Shown in pieces: positions 20,201 through 29,000 of a stretch of 64,000 nt of DNA. The first letter of the stretch is position 1. Every line of letters starts with the position of its first letter. The notes beneath the pieces were generated by a model, which saw nothing but the letters and a program-made list of their open reading frames with translations, ran no database searches and was not told the DNA's origin. This DNA comes from a virus, in the IMG/VR virus record IMGVR_UViG_3300010354_000066, positions 1 to 64,000 of that record. The stretch is one strand, 5' to 3'. A program made the translations under genes and the position numbers.

Positions 20201-20909
20201 AGCAATAACTGGAGAAAAATTTATTCCAGAAACTAGAAAAAAGGAACTAGCACTAGAAGAGTACGCAGACATATTAACATATGTAAAGAATACTAGGTTG
20301 GCAAATATGGCAGAGGCGTCTGGCGACAGAGGCGCAGCTTTCCAATTTAGATCTGCAGCAAAAAGAACAATGTATGGAGCTCCTATAGAAGATATTAATT
20401 CCGGTAAATATGGAACTGATATAGAAAGTTTATCTTTAGCTATTCCAAAAAGAAAAAGAGAACACTTTAAAGCGATGATAAATGCTCCGGTTGAAGAACG
20501 TCAACAAATACTTTCTACAGCTGGAAGACTAGAAAGAAGAATATATCAGGCTGCTTGGGGAATGAATGTAGAACGTAGACCAGACTTAGTGGATTACTTT
20601 AGCAGACACGAACTACCCGCTGAACATTGGGAGGGTTGGCACCCAAATACCAATATGGATCAAGTAAAAATTAAGATGGGTCAATCAATGGGTCTACAAA
20701 TGTCACAAATGGGTTACTATCCACAACAGATACAAGAAGCAAATCTTACAAACCCAAGTTATCCAAAATTTGGACAATCCAATTCTGGGGCTGACATAGC
20801 CTATCAGTTAAGGTCGCTAATGAATGGGATGGGTGTAACAGGAACAGTTACTCCAGTAATGAATCCTTTTGGTTCTCAGCAAATTGATATAAGCGCAGGT
20901 GTTAGATAG
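14247..20909 (+). CDS. Giant virion protein, tape-measure position
   Basis: A 2,220-residue protein. The only fitting start is TTG at 14247, 8 nt behind TAGGA. Its place directly after the chaperones is that of a tape measure protein, which sets tail length. Most of it is predicted helix with Arg, Gln, Ser and Ala. Notable parts: a hydrophobic stretch at about residues 45-65; a compact aromatic segment near residues 1420-1525 (GRFWPLGNTPFMGGKIMYYR, then RPYPVTGEYFSGPFGP and GRILKPETLMH) that I recall as a recurring module of giant proteins in large phages but cannot name; a Gly-rich linker (about 1552-1585); and a hydrophobic pair near 1941-1981. Tape measures usually have such hydrophobic segments. 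It overlaps the next giant gene by 1 nt. Alternatively it is an internal or ejected virion protein. Confidence 0.55.
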   Translation: MIRDPGPIKNLGYSVTSRDIPNTQDEERGDAPNSTFVSRALNNHPVLRFLGTAAATMGSMFVLSKVTKQGGLRLAKTLQDQASVKPDGLSSRALRSLTEFRRELDALEGVSRSIDGVDPNQLDPYSQLVFERGGKLTTGTIKNNQYFTKNELAQAGKGTEYEPAAIWSARDSFQARMVKSARRLPYELPALYVGQKALVDPIFGGREDKAKVNWYNPVDVVTDFVKESSTALVTMMLPFEAAGAAAGNARHSIMTFRQSMGDVTRSMGVNTFKTRAAQKFVDLSDVLSEVGHDLSKITNQALKVSAQTSGGIQAATKQYYADRPNLPAILSAVRNTRARESWAASSGQNTLKRAATFGRRLAFGDGADGSFGYIDLLPGLRGLGSSVRQGINEFRKVGAGYDVINRSVEFDAMVRSGTSRGIISDASDLTSVIKRIQSGYGNRMSRLAQKIESTGGGGVGSGSFYTSEFFRGQEQSAYKEVLQRAILKNAGRTNDEAFEKLTNNFVNQIHVERGVTEVSRKITIGKTKILKEGDEAFEEILTRFSGTANTNIPGGFLTTDALRSSIDDATRVFEGREFQAQLRRRAEKAWSAVSDQGFPAVASKILKTKKASFEDFSDLNNLTSAKRDFLIKRSAQRMGVQLKHSDGRDVSEAVLSNRLAGLGIDTSNLLQMRSFLVREKQISSGIFAGGYNILGLRPMTLDEGFEKGIFSNLTDDSQNIIRDIGKRVALQDPTTTSASVSVLRDTYVTRSGNVLDFSGIRQSISNVGNFFARDLKIPILNFNPAQMLGKGSFDEMSGRAPFQIVQGKITQPFLSEADQASDFYLFFSGGRTKGQVMAFNREAMTGGYQARQLEGFYRPLKRGSLGILSRQARNAASEKNAKSLNELNALKLDENGNPINRSKLFKALRISPQKELQFREKFDIDFEQPNSLPGLLKRFAQRKTDVDNPAFFARILKGETVNVKGKNYKLDVGAEASSAVRIVDDSGAEMISEGEFLRAFERFRKSTFGTAMPRKAMKSIEDRGVGTFYGQRTSDLNNAQDTIAFAQRILARATDDAAQLRSRGFDTDTFYMMGSRIRKLLEEADLMSGSHIAAKSPTILTREDQLKDEIFRYLIQRDELLAQGAAGATGRSYGNAFIQINQAISEMSGQLPAGQLAEAQAAAFSTLLNLSSFRANRSNLSNLAVQRGSVREAASIIKGNAEKGISGVEKLLDPYVRGTTARIGEIGKSGLFKQLVYPKLSTAPYSMSDFASDALGSTRGPGADVLLTPTFGTVFGRDPFAAIKSVLGINTFNNTQGYSSASAAFSHGVERLNKYFGTLGLQLDVNKYSSPLSLFASGMVGKRVLPIYAAGTGIMTVDRTIGGMVNEKDERGERVYSPFFIGGAAKVAGNLHALGAGITPGGMNFQEKKEQLFEGEVAIRQGRFWPLGNTPFMGGKIMYYRPSIYRKIEAGAMFTSDTYGSPIEKALFYTDISPLRPFDPYRFERKHFVDRPYPVTGEYFSGPFGPLVPALNATVGRILKPETLMHERELAAGLANYAPAGQSGAYNAAAYISGGMTQGSVPGGPLGSGMPIPVGGVSSGGAGGMQASTNAMLAGRAGALNTAQADTRNTISSINNQYLQMAYGPSKVSGVMPQRIIPAGAPLSVGNVQVQSQELGYRTQEMLGIYGFGIGTLRENFGYGQSDFAPQRSVLQAASKAYGTSRQFWDLNLGGLGDIPLMSGSQVGSLEFSEVTRRFIPKERTDVNYINPIRNLMGQQYPFLPGPEYFTDFTTGDPFAKVQEGELRLPGVAYERLNRLRSDETGRYGLLDQYKILGDVAPYSRQYRALDKKIDTMVNDPADRIYVQDLRERTLAAQQKRQFTDYKYRYQSAQEAGSHPLPYALGRAAEYIAHRDTFINRKFLNKTTAVEDWERNNVYGATFPEWQRPVESFIEPMINKAANRNPLAAASALAVTGTFFGKTAKGKLISSAVGAITGLVVSSFNQAKEAITGEKFIPETRKKELALEEYADILTYVKNTRLANMAEASGDRGAAFQFRSAAKRTMYGAPIEDINSGKYGTDIESLSLAIPKRKREHFKAMINAPVEERQQILSTAGRLERRIYQAAWGMNVERRPDLVDYFSRHELPAEHWEGWHPNTNMDQVKIKMGQSMGLQMSQMGYYPQQIQEANLTNPSYPKFGQSNSGADIAYQLRSLMNGMGVTGTVTPVMNPFGSQQIDISAGVR

Positions 20910-23900
20910 TGGAACCGATAATAGATGTTACATCTTATTTGAATAACCTGTCAATAGACAGGCAAATGTTGATCGCAAAACAATCGCTATCTAAAACATA
21001 TTTTGGACAAAAAAGATTAATAGAACCAGTTGTTGAAGACGGAAGATTAAAATTTAAGGCAAGTTATTTTAATCCAAAACTATCTGGTATTCCAGGAATA
21101 TCGGCACAACAAGTATTTTCTACAGTAGACGAAGCTGCAACGTATGTTTCTGGTTTTGGAATAACAGAGTTAGCAAATATAAACTTTGCAGACGAACTAA
21201 GCCCATCTACATTTAGGGGTTATGAGCAAGTTCTCGCAGAAATGAATAGCGCGCTAAAAACTAATAATAGATATAAAGGCAAAACACTAAGTGCTCAGAT
21301 AGCAATTCACAAAGCTAGACAAGGAAGTAAATCTATAGGCGACTTCCTAAAAAGCATGACCGACAATGGAACTGGTTTCGTTTTCCCTACAGATGAAGGT
21401 GGAATGGCTCTTAATTTTATATTGGGAGATAAAGTTCTTAGCACATCTGAAGCGATAGAAGTTTTACAAGATACTGGAAGAGGGCTTTTTGAAGAAGAAG
21501 AATTACTTAGGGCTATATCACAAGGTGACAAAGGTCTAAGCAAATTGTTTGCAAAATTGCCAAAACGACTCAAGGGTGTTTTGTCTCCTAGAGATGTATC
21601 TCTTTCTGGATCTTTAATTGATTCATTTTTAGGATTTAATTTCCTAGACCCAACTGGCGCAGCAAACTCTGTTAGTAGAATGACTGCTCTAGCAAACGCT
21701 ACTTTAAATGTTGATAATGTATTCGAAATAATGGCTTATGCTTTTGAAGAAAACGATACTAGACTACTATCTTCTGTTGGCAAGCAAGCTGACGTAATGT
21801 CTTACGTAAGATCAATTAGATCTAAAGATGATGCTCTTTCCGTAATTAAATCACCTTTATCAGAATTAATTGGCGTTGAAAATGAAAAACTAACTGCACA
21901 AGGAAAGGCCTTATTAGATATAGATGATGTTCAAAATAGGTTAAAAACTTTTATAAATGAAATAGCAAATTCTGGCCAAATAGACGCTGCAACCGGTGAA
22001 TATGGAATAGATATAGCAAAGAAAAAATTAAAAGAAAAAGTAAAGTCTAAATTTTTTTCTGAATCTGAAGGTAAAATTATTGAAAACCTTTTTGATGAAA
22101 TAGAAAAAGGATATGACGGTTCTTCTCTAATTAATAAAAACAATATTGATAATGTTAGAGCTCAACTAAGAAAAGAAAAAGCAAGTTTAGCTACAAAATT
22201 TGATGAAGATTCAATAACTAGAAGAATAGAAATAGATAGACAATTAGTTCAACTAAATGAACAAATGTCTCAAATGACTGTTCGTGGTTCAGTAAGAATA
22301 GGCAATAGAGATGTCAACTATAAATCGGCAGCACAAGTTGTTAATTTCTTAGATCGTTTTGATAAGTATGGAATTATAACGAGTATATCTGGACTAAAAA
22401 GAGATACGTCAATTGCAGCAGGTACTGCAATTTTAAACCTTAGCGGTGCAGCAGAATCTACAAGTAGAGTCTATTCTGACCCAATGCTAACAGCCTTTCA
22501 TCAAGCTATTTTTGGTGAACCAGAAGAACTTGCTATGATAGAAAAATATAGAAAAGGAGTTCTTGATGAATTTGAAGCTCTTTTAGCAAGAGGAAGAATT
22601 AATGAAGATCATAATGTCATGAAGGCAATTAGAAAAATTTCCTCACAGGACATAGATGCCTTACCTGAAGAGCAACAATTTAGTAAGATGTTAAACAGAG
22701 ACTGGGCAAAAAGGGTTCTTGAACTTCATCAAAGTGGAGTTTCAATTAGAGATTCAAATGAGTATTTAAACTTATTAAAAGTATATTATGATTCAGAATT
22801 ATTTGTAAGCAGAAAGGGAATGAAACTTCCAGTTCTTCCAGAAGTTTATAGATATGCAATTAACTCAGAAGCTGTTGCAATGGGAGCAACAAAAGGTGGA
22901 AGAATACTTCTAGATAGTGTTCCAGAGGCATTTGATATTGTCGTAGACAAAGATAAAACTATAAATGTTAAGATGGCTAAATTTAGAATATCTAATCATA
23001 ATATTTTATTCCATGAAAATGATATCAGAAGATTCTACCACGCCTTAGGCGGATTCGACCTTGACGATAAGGGGTTGCCAATCTTGGGCACATTTGAATC
23101 AGGTGGCAAAAGAAGATTTGCAGCCGCAATGGCTCGTCAACCGACGGCAGCCGGAGAATTGATAGGCTTAACTAGATTTAGTGATCTTGAAACTTATCAG
23201 GAATTATTTGGCAATAATAAACTATTTATGCGTCAATTAGATGAAATGCTAGTCGGTAGTAGTGATTTAGATTTATCTACTTTAAAAACAGCATTAACTG
23301 GTAAAGATTTTATAGGTGATATGTTTGATATGAATAATATAGAACAAACTGCCATAAGAGTCTGGGATGAACTATATCAAAATAAAGGAAGAAAATTTGA
23401 CGCCGCTTTTCTTCAAAGACTTGGAAGAACGGCATCAGAAAATCTTTCAGCAACTCAGTTAATTGCACGCGGTGCTGAAGACCCAATGCTTATGTCATTA
23501 GGTTTCCAAAGATTAAAGGCAGAAGTGGAGACCATGCAAGTTGCTGATGAGTTATTTAATAAGCTATCTCCACATTTGTCTGCGACTCAAATACAGTCAA
23601 TGAAAGATCTTGCAAAAGCAGGCGATTCCGAAGCACTCTATAAGGCAGTAAGCTCTATAGACTACAAGATACTTAATCAAGTAGTGTCTGAAGATTTCTT
23701 AAAGAGAAGTGTTCAAACTGCAATAGAAAATGAAAATATACTTGGCGTATATGTCAATAGGTCTACTGTTATTGGTCAAGGTTTATATGAATTTGAGCAA
23801 ATGTTTAAAGGAAATAAACTGCCTGCAAATATAGAGGAAATATTAAAACAAAAAAACATAATGCTTGGCCTGCTTCCAGCTGAAACCGCAATTGACATGA

Positions 23901-25582
23901 CTCAAACGTTTACCTCTGGACGTTTAATATTAAAGCATACTTCTGAACTCGCTGCATCTGATCCAAGTATAGCAAAAACAGCTTTAGAAAGAATATATGG
24001 ACAACAAGCTCTTAATTTAGGACAATTTGGAGAAACAACAATGCGCCAGTACGGAAAGTTATTTGGCTTTCTATCTCAATATCAAGGCTTTGATGCAAAG
24101 ATTGATGAAGTTCTATTATCCAGTGGAAAATTGAGTAAATCAGATCTAACAATAATCGCTGAAGGAATTTCTCAAGGAATGGTTGAAGGCGGTGCAAACG
24201 CTGAAGATATTAAGCAGTTTAATGACGCAGTTGCTGGTGGTCACGAAGAAGTTGAGAAGCTACTAAGATCAAGAGGATTTATAGGTGTTGGAAAACTATC
24301 AGAAATGGAAGCAGCAGCAAACATATCAGAAAGATACAGTAGCGCACTATTTAAGCTATATTCGACAAGAAGCGCATCACAAGAACAACTATTAGCAGCA
24401 GATATTACTAGAGAGTCTAGAATAGCTGCAGAAAATATCTTAGATCGCAATAGTCAAATTATTTCCTCTATAAAAGAAATAATGGATCAACAAGGTGATG
24501 CAAACTTAGAAGAAATGGCCAAGTATCGTATGGAAAATTTAAAGTTCCAACTTGGTGACAGACTTCTTGCAGACATGGAAGATGTAAGTAGGACCATGGG
24601 CATAAGTGGCTATGAATTAATTAGCTCTTTGGAATATGTTTCTTCTCAAAGAAAATATCCACTTGGTTTATTAGAAAAACTACCAGATACAACTTTGATT
24701 GGAGATGGTGTTGAAAGGGCACATACTCTACATAGATACTTAGATATGGCGCAAAAAAGAAGAAATTATCAACGAGCAACTTCAAATGTCGCATTAAAAG
24801 ATTTTATTGAATCATTAACTTTTAGTCCAGAACAAAGAGCCGGCATATTAAATACCTCTATGGATTTTGATTTTGTAGATGGATTTTTCTCCTCAAATGG
24901 AGAACAGTATGGCAGGGCTGATGTCATTAAGAGCTTGCTATTAGACAAAGAAGCTGCAGAGGCAACCGCACAAGAGGTTCAAATTAGTAGTGCGATTAGG
25001 GCAAGGGTTGTTTATGAGCAAGCTCAAATAAACGACTCTAAAGCAGCTGCCTTTGTTAATGGATCAAACGCATCAGGAAATGTATTAAGGTCGGCTGATC
25101 AAATCGCTGATGATACACCAGACGTAGTTGCAGATACTCTTCGAGCTCTTTCAGATGAAAGATCTCCGACAAAAAAGGCAAGATTCCAAAGGATTACTAA
25201 AGAATATTTATCGGAACAGTTAGCTAAGCCCACTGTTAGAAATATTGCTATTGGAACAGGACTTGCCGTAGCTGCAAGTTTTATATATCAAGGGTCTAAG
25301 GATAGAACTGCTGAGGATATAAGTGGTCCACCACTACTACCTGGAGGATCTGCATATGAATCAGACTATCCTAGAAAGTTATCAGAAATTGCTGCAATGT
25401 CAGGAAAAAGTTATAATCCAGGTATGAATTATAAAGTTTCCCTCTATGGAAATAGAGATCAGGTAGAAAGTTTTAGACAAGCTGCTTCAGGACTTACTAA
25501 TGGAAATATTAACAGTACTATGTATAATAGAATCCCTGATGTAGCTTCAAATCCGTACCAGGAAATAGCCGGATCTTTTTAG
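20909..25582 (+). CDS. Giant helical virion protein 2, unknown
   Basis: A 1,557-residue protein with GTG start that shares one base with the stop of the first giant (TAGTG), so the two are translationally coupled and probably act together. It is mainly helical and rich in Glu, Lys, Ala and Ser, with a coiled-coil-like block (about residues 365-455) and a hydrophobic segment near 1444-1462. Residues about 710-760 are encoded by a local GC-rich island (about 53% G+C by hand count against 32% just upstream) and contain FDLDDKG and ARQPTAAGELIGL. The latter recalls the RxPT strand of two-barrel RNA polymerases, but the D-x-D-G-D catalytic motif is not present in intact form. It may be a second tape measure or an ejected protein. 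Function unknown. Confidence 0.45.
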   Translation: MEPIIDVTSYLNNLSIDRQMLIAKQSLSKTYFGQKRLIEPVVEDGRLKFKASYFNPKLSGIPGISAQQVFSTVDEAATYVSGFGITELANINFADELSPSTFRGYEQVLAEMNSALKTNNRYKGKTLSAQIAIHKARQGSKSIGDFLKSMTDNGTGFVFPTDEGGMALNFILGDKVLSTSEAIEVLQDTGRGLFEEEELLRAISQGDKGLSKLFAKLPKRLKGVLSPRDVSLSGSLIDSFLGFNFLDPTGAANSVSRMTALANATLNVDNVFEIMAYAFEENDTRLLSSVGKQADVMSYVRSIRSKDDALSVIKSPLSELIGVENEKLTAQGKALLDIDDVQNRLKTFINEIANSGQIDAATGEYGIDIAKKKLKEKVKSKFFSESEGKIIENLFDEIEKGYDGSSLINKNNIDNVRAQLRKEKASLATKFDEDSITRRIEIDRQLVQLNEQMSQMTVRGSVRIGNRDVNYKSAAQVVNFLDRFDKYGIITSISGLKRDTSIAAGTAILNLSGAAESTSRVYSDPMLTAFHQAIFGEPEELAMIEKYRKGVLDEFEALLARGRINEDHNVMKAIRKISSQDIDALPEEQQFSKMLNRDWAKRVLELHQSGVSIRDSNEYLNLLKVYYDSELFVSRKGMKLPVLPEVYRYAINSEAVAMGATKGGRILLDSVPEAFDIVVDKDKTINVKMAKFRISNHNILFHENDIRRFYHALGGFDLDDKGLPILGTFESGGKRRFAAAMARQPTAAGELIGLTRFSDLETYQELFGNNKLFMRQLDEMLVGSSDLDLSTLKTALTGKDFIGDMFDMNNIEQTAIRVWDELYQNKGRKFDAAFLQRLGRTASENLSATQLIARGAEDPMLMSLGFQRLKAEVETMQVADELFNKLSPHLSATQIQSMKDLAKAGDSEALYKAVSSIDYKILNQVVSEDFLKRSVQTAIENENILGVYVNRSTVIGQGLYEFEQMFKGNKLPANIEEILKQKNIMLGLLPAETAIDMTQTFTSGRLILKHTSELAASDPSIAKTALERIYGQQALNLGQFGETTMRQYGKLFGFLSQYQGFDAKIDEVLLSSGKLSKSDLTIIAEGISQGMVEGGANAEDIKQFNDAVAGGHEEVEKLLRSRGFIGVGKLSEMEAAANISERYSSALFKLYSTRSASQEQLLAADITRESRIAAENILDRNSQIISSIKEIMDQQGDANLEEMAKYRMENLKFQLGDRLLADMEDVSRTMGISGYELISSLEYVSSQRKYPLGLLEKLPDTTLIGDGVERAHTLHRYLDMAQKRRNYQRATSNVALKDFIESLTFSPEQRAGILNTSMDFDFVDGFFSSNGEQYGRADVIKSLLLDKEAAEATAQEVQISSAIRARVVYEQAQINDSKAAAFVNGSNASGNVLRSADQIADDTPDVVADTLRALSDERSPTKKARFQRITKEYLSEQLAKPTVRNIAIGTGLAVAASFIYQGSKDRTAEDISGPPLLPGGSAYESDYPRKLSEIAAMSGKSYNPGMNYKVSLYGNRDQVESFRQAASGLTNGNINSTMYNRIPDVASNPYQEIAGSF

Positions 25583-25593
25583 GATAATTAACT

Positions 25594-26040
25594 ATGATTT
25601 TAGGTGTAAAAGATCAAAATAAAGCACTAAGCGCTGCTGGAAAACAGCCTAAAGACACCTCTCATAGAACTCTCACTGCCAATAAGTACGCAGCTAAAAT
25701 ATCATCTTCTAAATCACCGGCAAGAAATGTAGTCTCTGATTCTAGACAAAAGATACAAGCTACAGGTAAGTCTGACAAGCTTAAAGGTTCATTTGAAGGA
25801 ATGGACAACTCATCTTCTACCTATATACAAATGAATGGTACTGGCTATGATAATAAATCTCAACAAAAAGCCAGGTATTCAAAAGATGTCAGCAACAGAG
25901 TAAATGCAAATTTTATTCAAAATTCCTTTAATTTGGAAACAAAATCTAGTATAATTAATAACTACAGTTCTTCAACCATGAAGGATTCTTCCAGCGATAG
26001 ATTAAAAACTATTATTAGAAATAACATGATGTTTAAGTAG
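25594..26040 (+). CDS. Small basic low-complexity protein
   Basis: A 148-residue protein rich in Ser, Lys, Asn and Gln with no hydrophobic core and almost no predicted order; many KSS/SSS stretches and a basic overall charge. ATG is 12 nt after the stop of giant 2, with a weak ribosome site (GGATAATT). No family recognised. Its position between the giant tail proteins and the hub giant suggests a tail-tip assembly or tape-associated role. The codon pattern matches its neighbours, so it is probably a real gene rather than a chance frame. Confidence 0.4.
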   Translation: MILGVKDQNKALSAAGKQPKDTSHRTLTANKYAAKISSSKSPARNVVSDSRQKIQATGKSDKLKGSFEGMDNSSSTYIQMNGTGYDNKSQQKARYSKDVSNRVNANFIQNSFNLETKSSIINNYSSSTMKDSSSDRLKTIIRNNMMFK

Positions 26041-26045
26041 GCTTT

Positions 26046-29000
26046 ATGGCAATAAATTCAATAGCACGACAAGCTCTTACATATATAGCTGAAAGCGACT
26101 TAGACTATACCACCCTAAGCGCCTATCTATCAGATCAGTCCGTTTCTACATCTAGCCTATCTGCGTTCCTTCAGTTTGGCGATAACGTAGATTTATCTAC
26201 TCCAGATATAACCGGTTCACAGTTAATTAATTTAGACTTTAATGATAAATATTCTTTAGCCTTATACAAAAAATCTGTATCGATTTTTATATCTGGAACA
26301 GCAATAAATACGTCTTTAGTATTAGATGAATATCTTAGTGTTATAAGCGCTAGATTTGGGGTTTTGCAAAATCCAGGTCTTTCTACTGAAGCAGATATAA
26401 TAAATCACTTTGTAACAAACTATGCATATACGGATGCGGATGAAAAGGTAACTAAATTTTTAGCATCTAAAATATTGGAAAGAATAACAATATGGTATGA
26501 AACATCTATAGATGTTGGCATTAATGATGAAATGCTAGAGCAGCTTCTTGCATTTGAAGAAAGATTGGTTTCCGAAGAAACAGTAGAAGACGAAAAAAAT
26601 TATGAAGAAGATGAAGCAATTTACCAAGTTCAGAGGTTCTTTAGTTTAATATATTTTGGCGCCAACGACGGAACTGAAGTAGACCCAATGGAAGAATTTT
26701 TCCAAAAGACAAGAAAAGATGAAATTACAGAAAAAAATGTAAGAGCAACTTCGAGGGTTTTTGGCATAGATATTAAAAATCTTTTAAATACTTCAGAAGA
26801 AGAAACTTTAGCTAGAAGTATATATTCCAGGTTAGAATCTACCGGTTTAATCTACTTGGCATCCTATGCCTATGAAATAGGAGAGTTTGCTAAGAAAAGA
26901 CTGCAAAATATAGCAACAGTTAAAAAATCTGCAAATGATTTTATAGATCCATCGGTAGATACTCCATGGTTACAACAACTAAGTCAAGTTGTTTATAGTC
27001 TTCAGCAAGATCCTATTTCATTCTCTATAATAAACCACTATTTCCCATCATTGCTGACGTTTGTTTTTGATGCTATAGCTGTTGTTGGCGACTATTCAAA
27101 TAACGGAAAGGGTGGAGGCCAAGAGGATACTCTTAATAATATGGCAGACGCTATTCTTTCGCTAGAAAAAGCATTTGGTGTTAGTCAATCTGGTAAGCCA
27201 ATATTTACTTTAGCTGGCACAGAAAAGTTTTATACAACTTCAGAAAGAATTAAAAAAGCTTTACAAGATTTTCCATTCAGGGCAAATATACCACCTAGAA
27301 AACCAGATATCTTTCATTTAAGACTAGGAGCTGCAAACTTTTATGTTCCACCAGTTTCTGTTAGTGTTAATTCTGCATTTAAAACTGGATCCCTTACAGG
27401 TGGTGCAATACGTCAAAGAAACACTCCAAAGTTTAATGCTGGATACAAAGAAACCACGGTATCGTTAAGATTATTTTTCCCTAACTATGAAGAAATATGG
27501 GGTCTCTCAATAGACGACGCTTCTAGCTTAGATTTAAATGAAAACTTTACTATAGATTTCAAAAATGGTGGAGACTCAGAAGATAAAATAGATAAGTTCT
27601 TATCCTCACTCAGAGGTTTAGTTGCAGCGTTTAAGTATTCTCCAATTCTACCAATCAAGAATCAGTATATAAACTCTGTGCACGGAATTACAGCTGTTGC
27701 ACTATCCGCTATGTCTATATCAACAATACCAAGTTATCCATTTGCATTAGTAGTTGACTTAGAATTATACAGTTATAATCACAAGCCATTCTTGCCAATG
27801 ATTAAAGATTTTAATCAGGCTATTCACTGGGGTAAATATCGTCAATATATGGGCAAAGCCGCAGGAGAAATGCATAGATATGTTAGTGAGGCGTTTTTAT
27901 TAAAGACATCAGATGATAAAGCTACAAATCAAGCGGATACGTATGAGGTTAGTCCATACGGCGCAATGCCAGTAGATACAACTGATGAAGATGGCATCTT
28001 GGCAGAAAACTTAGAATATGTTAACACTTACGATAATGATGTACTGTCTACAAATATAGTTACTCAATGGAAAGATGGAAGCAATCTAACTTTGTTTGTT
28101 CCAGCAGAGACACAAACAAAAATATTCCTACCAGACAGCACTTCTTTTAGAAGTGAGCAAGAAAAAATATTAAACGAAACTAGTTCTGGTCTTTGGGATA
28201 GAATTCTAGAAAATTTTGGAATTGATCGTACAAGTCTTACACCATTAATAAAAGATATTAATGACATATCTTCTCTTTCGTTAGAATCAACTTATCCATT
28301 ATCCACTAAAAAGTTTGTTCGTCAAGCAATTGACATTATGACAGCAGGCACCAGTACTGACGACTTTAGAGAAAAAGTATATGCGTATAAAGTAGAATCA
28401 TTTATTTCAGAAAATATAACTAGAATAGATTCAGAACAAGCAAGTTGGTTAAGAAATTATCCTGGCGAAAATGCAAGTCCATCTCTTCATTTTAATCAAT
28501 ATCCAACAATTGGTTCTGAATCTTATTATAGAAATAATGAGATTGTTAAAAATCCAGAAGGAGATAACGCAAGTCTTAATTATATTAAGTACTCTATTTA
28601 CAATGAGTCGTCTGCCTCTGGATCAATAGTAGATGAATTGGTTAATCAAGAAGTTCTTCGTCAACAAAAGAGCACTGGTATTACTGAAGTAGATCAAGAT
28701 AAAATTCGTCAACAAATAACTGACGCTTTCCAGGTAAATCTATATGAAAGATTCTTTAAGGATGGATTCGTAAAGAACTTAATGGAAGCAGTTCGGTTAA
28801 GAGAAGGTGATTACCATTTTAACGAATGGGAAGTTCCTATGACTAGAGTTGACCTAAACCCTAAAGAGGCCATTGTTAATGGTGTAAGCGTTACTATGGG
28901 TAACAATTTGGCAAAGCTGCAAGTTCAAATGCAGGACGAACCAACTTATCAATTTATAGGTGGCAAAGATACATATATAAATATTTCTTTAACTGTTTTT

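Noticed and set aside
23057-23068. RNA polymerase active site
   Set aside because: The motif reads D-L-D-D-K, not D-x-D-G-D, and no other polymerase parts were recognised; kept only as a weak finding.
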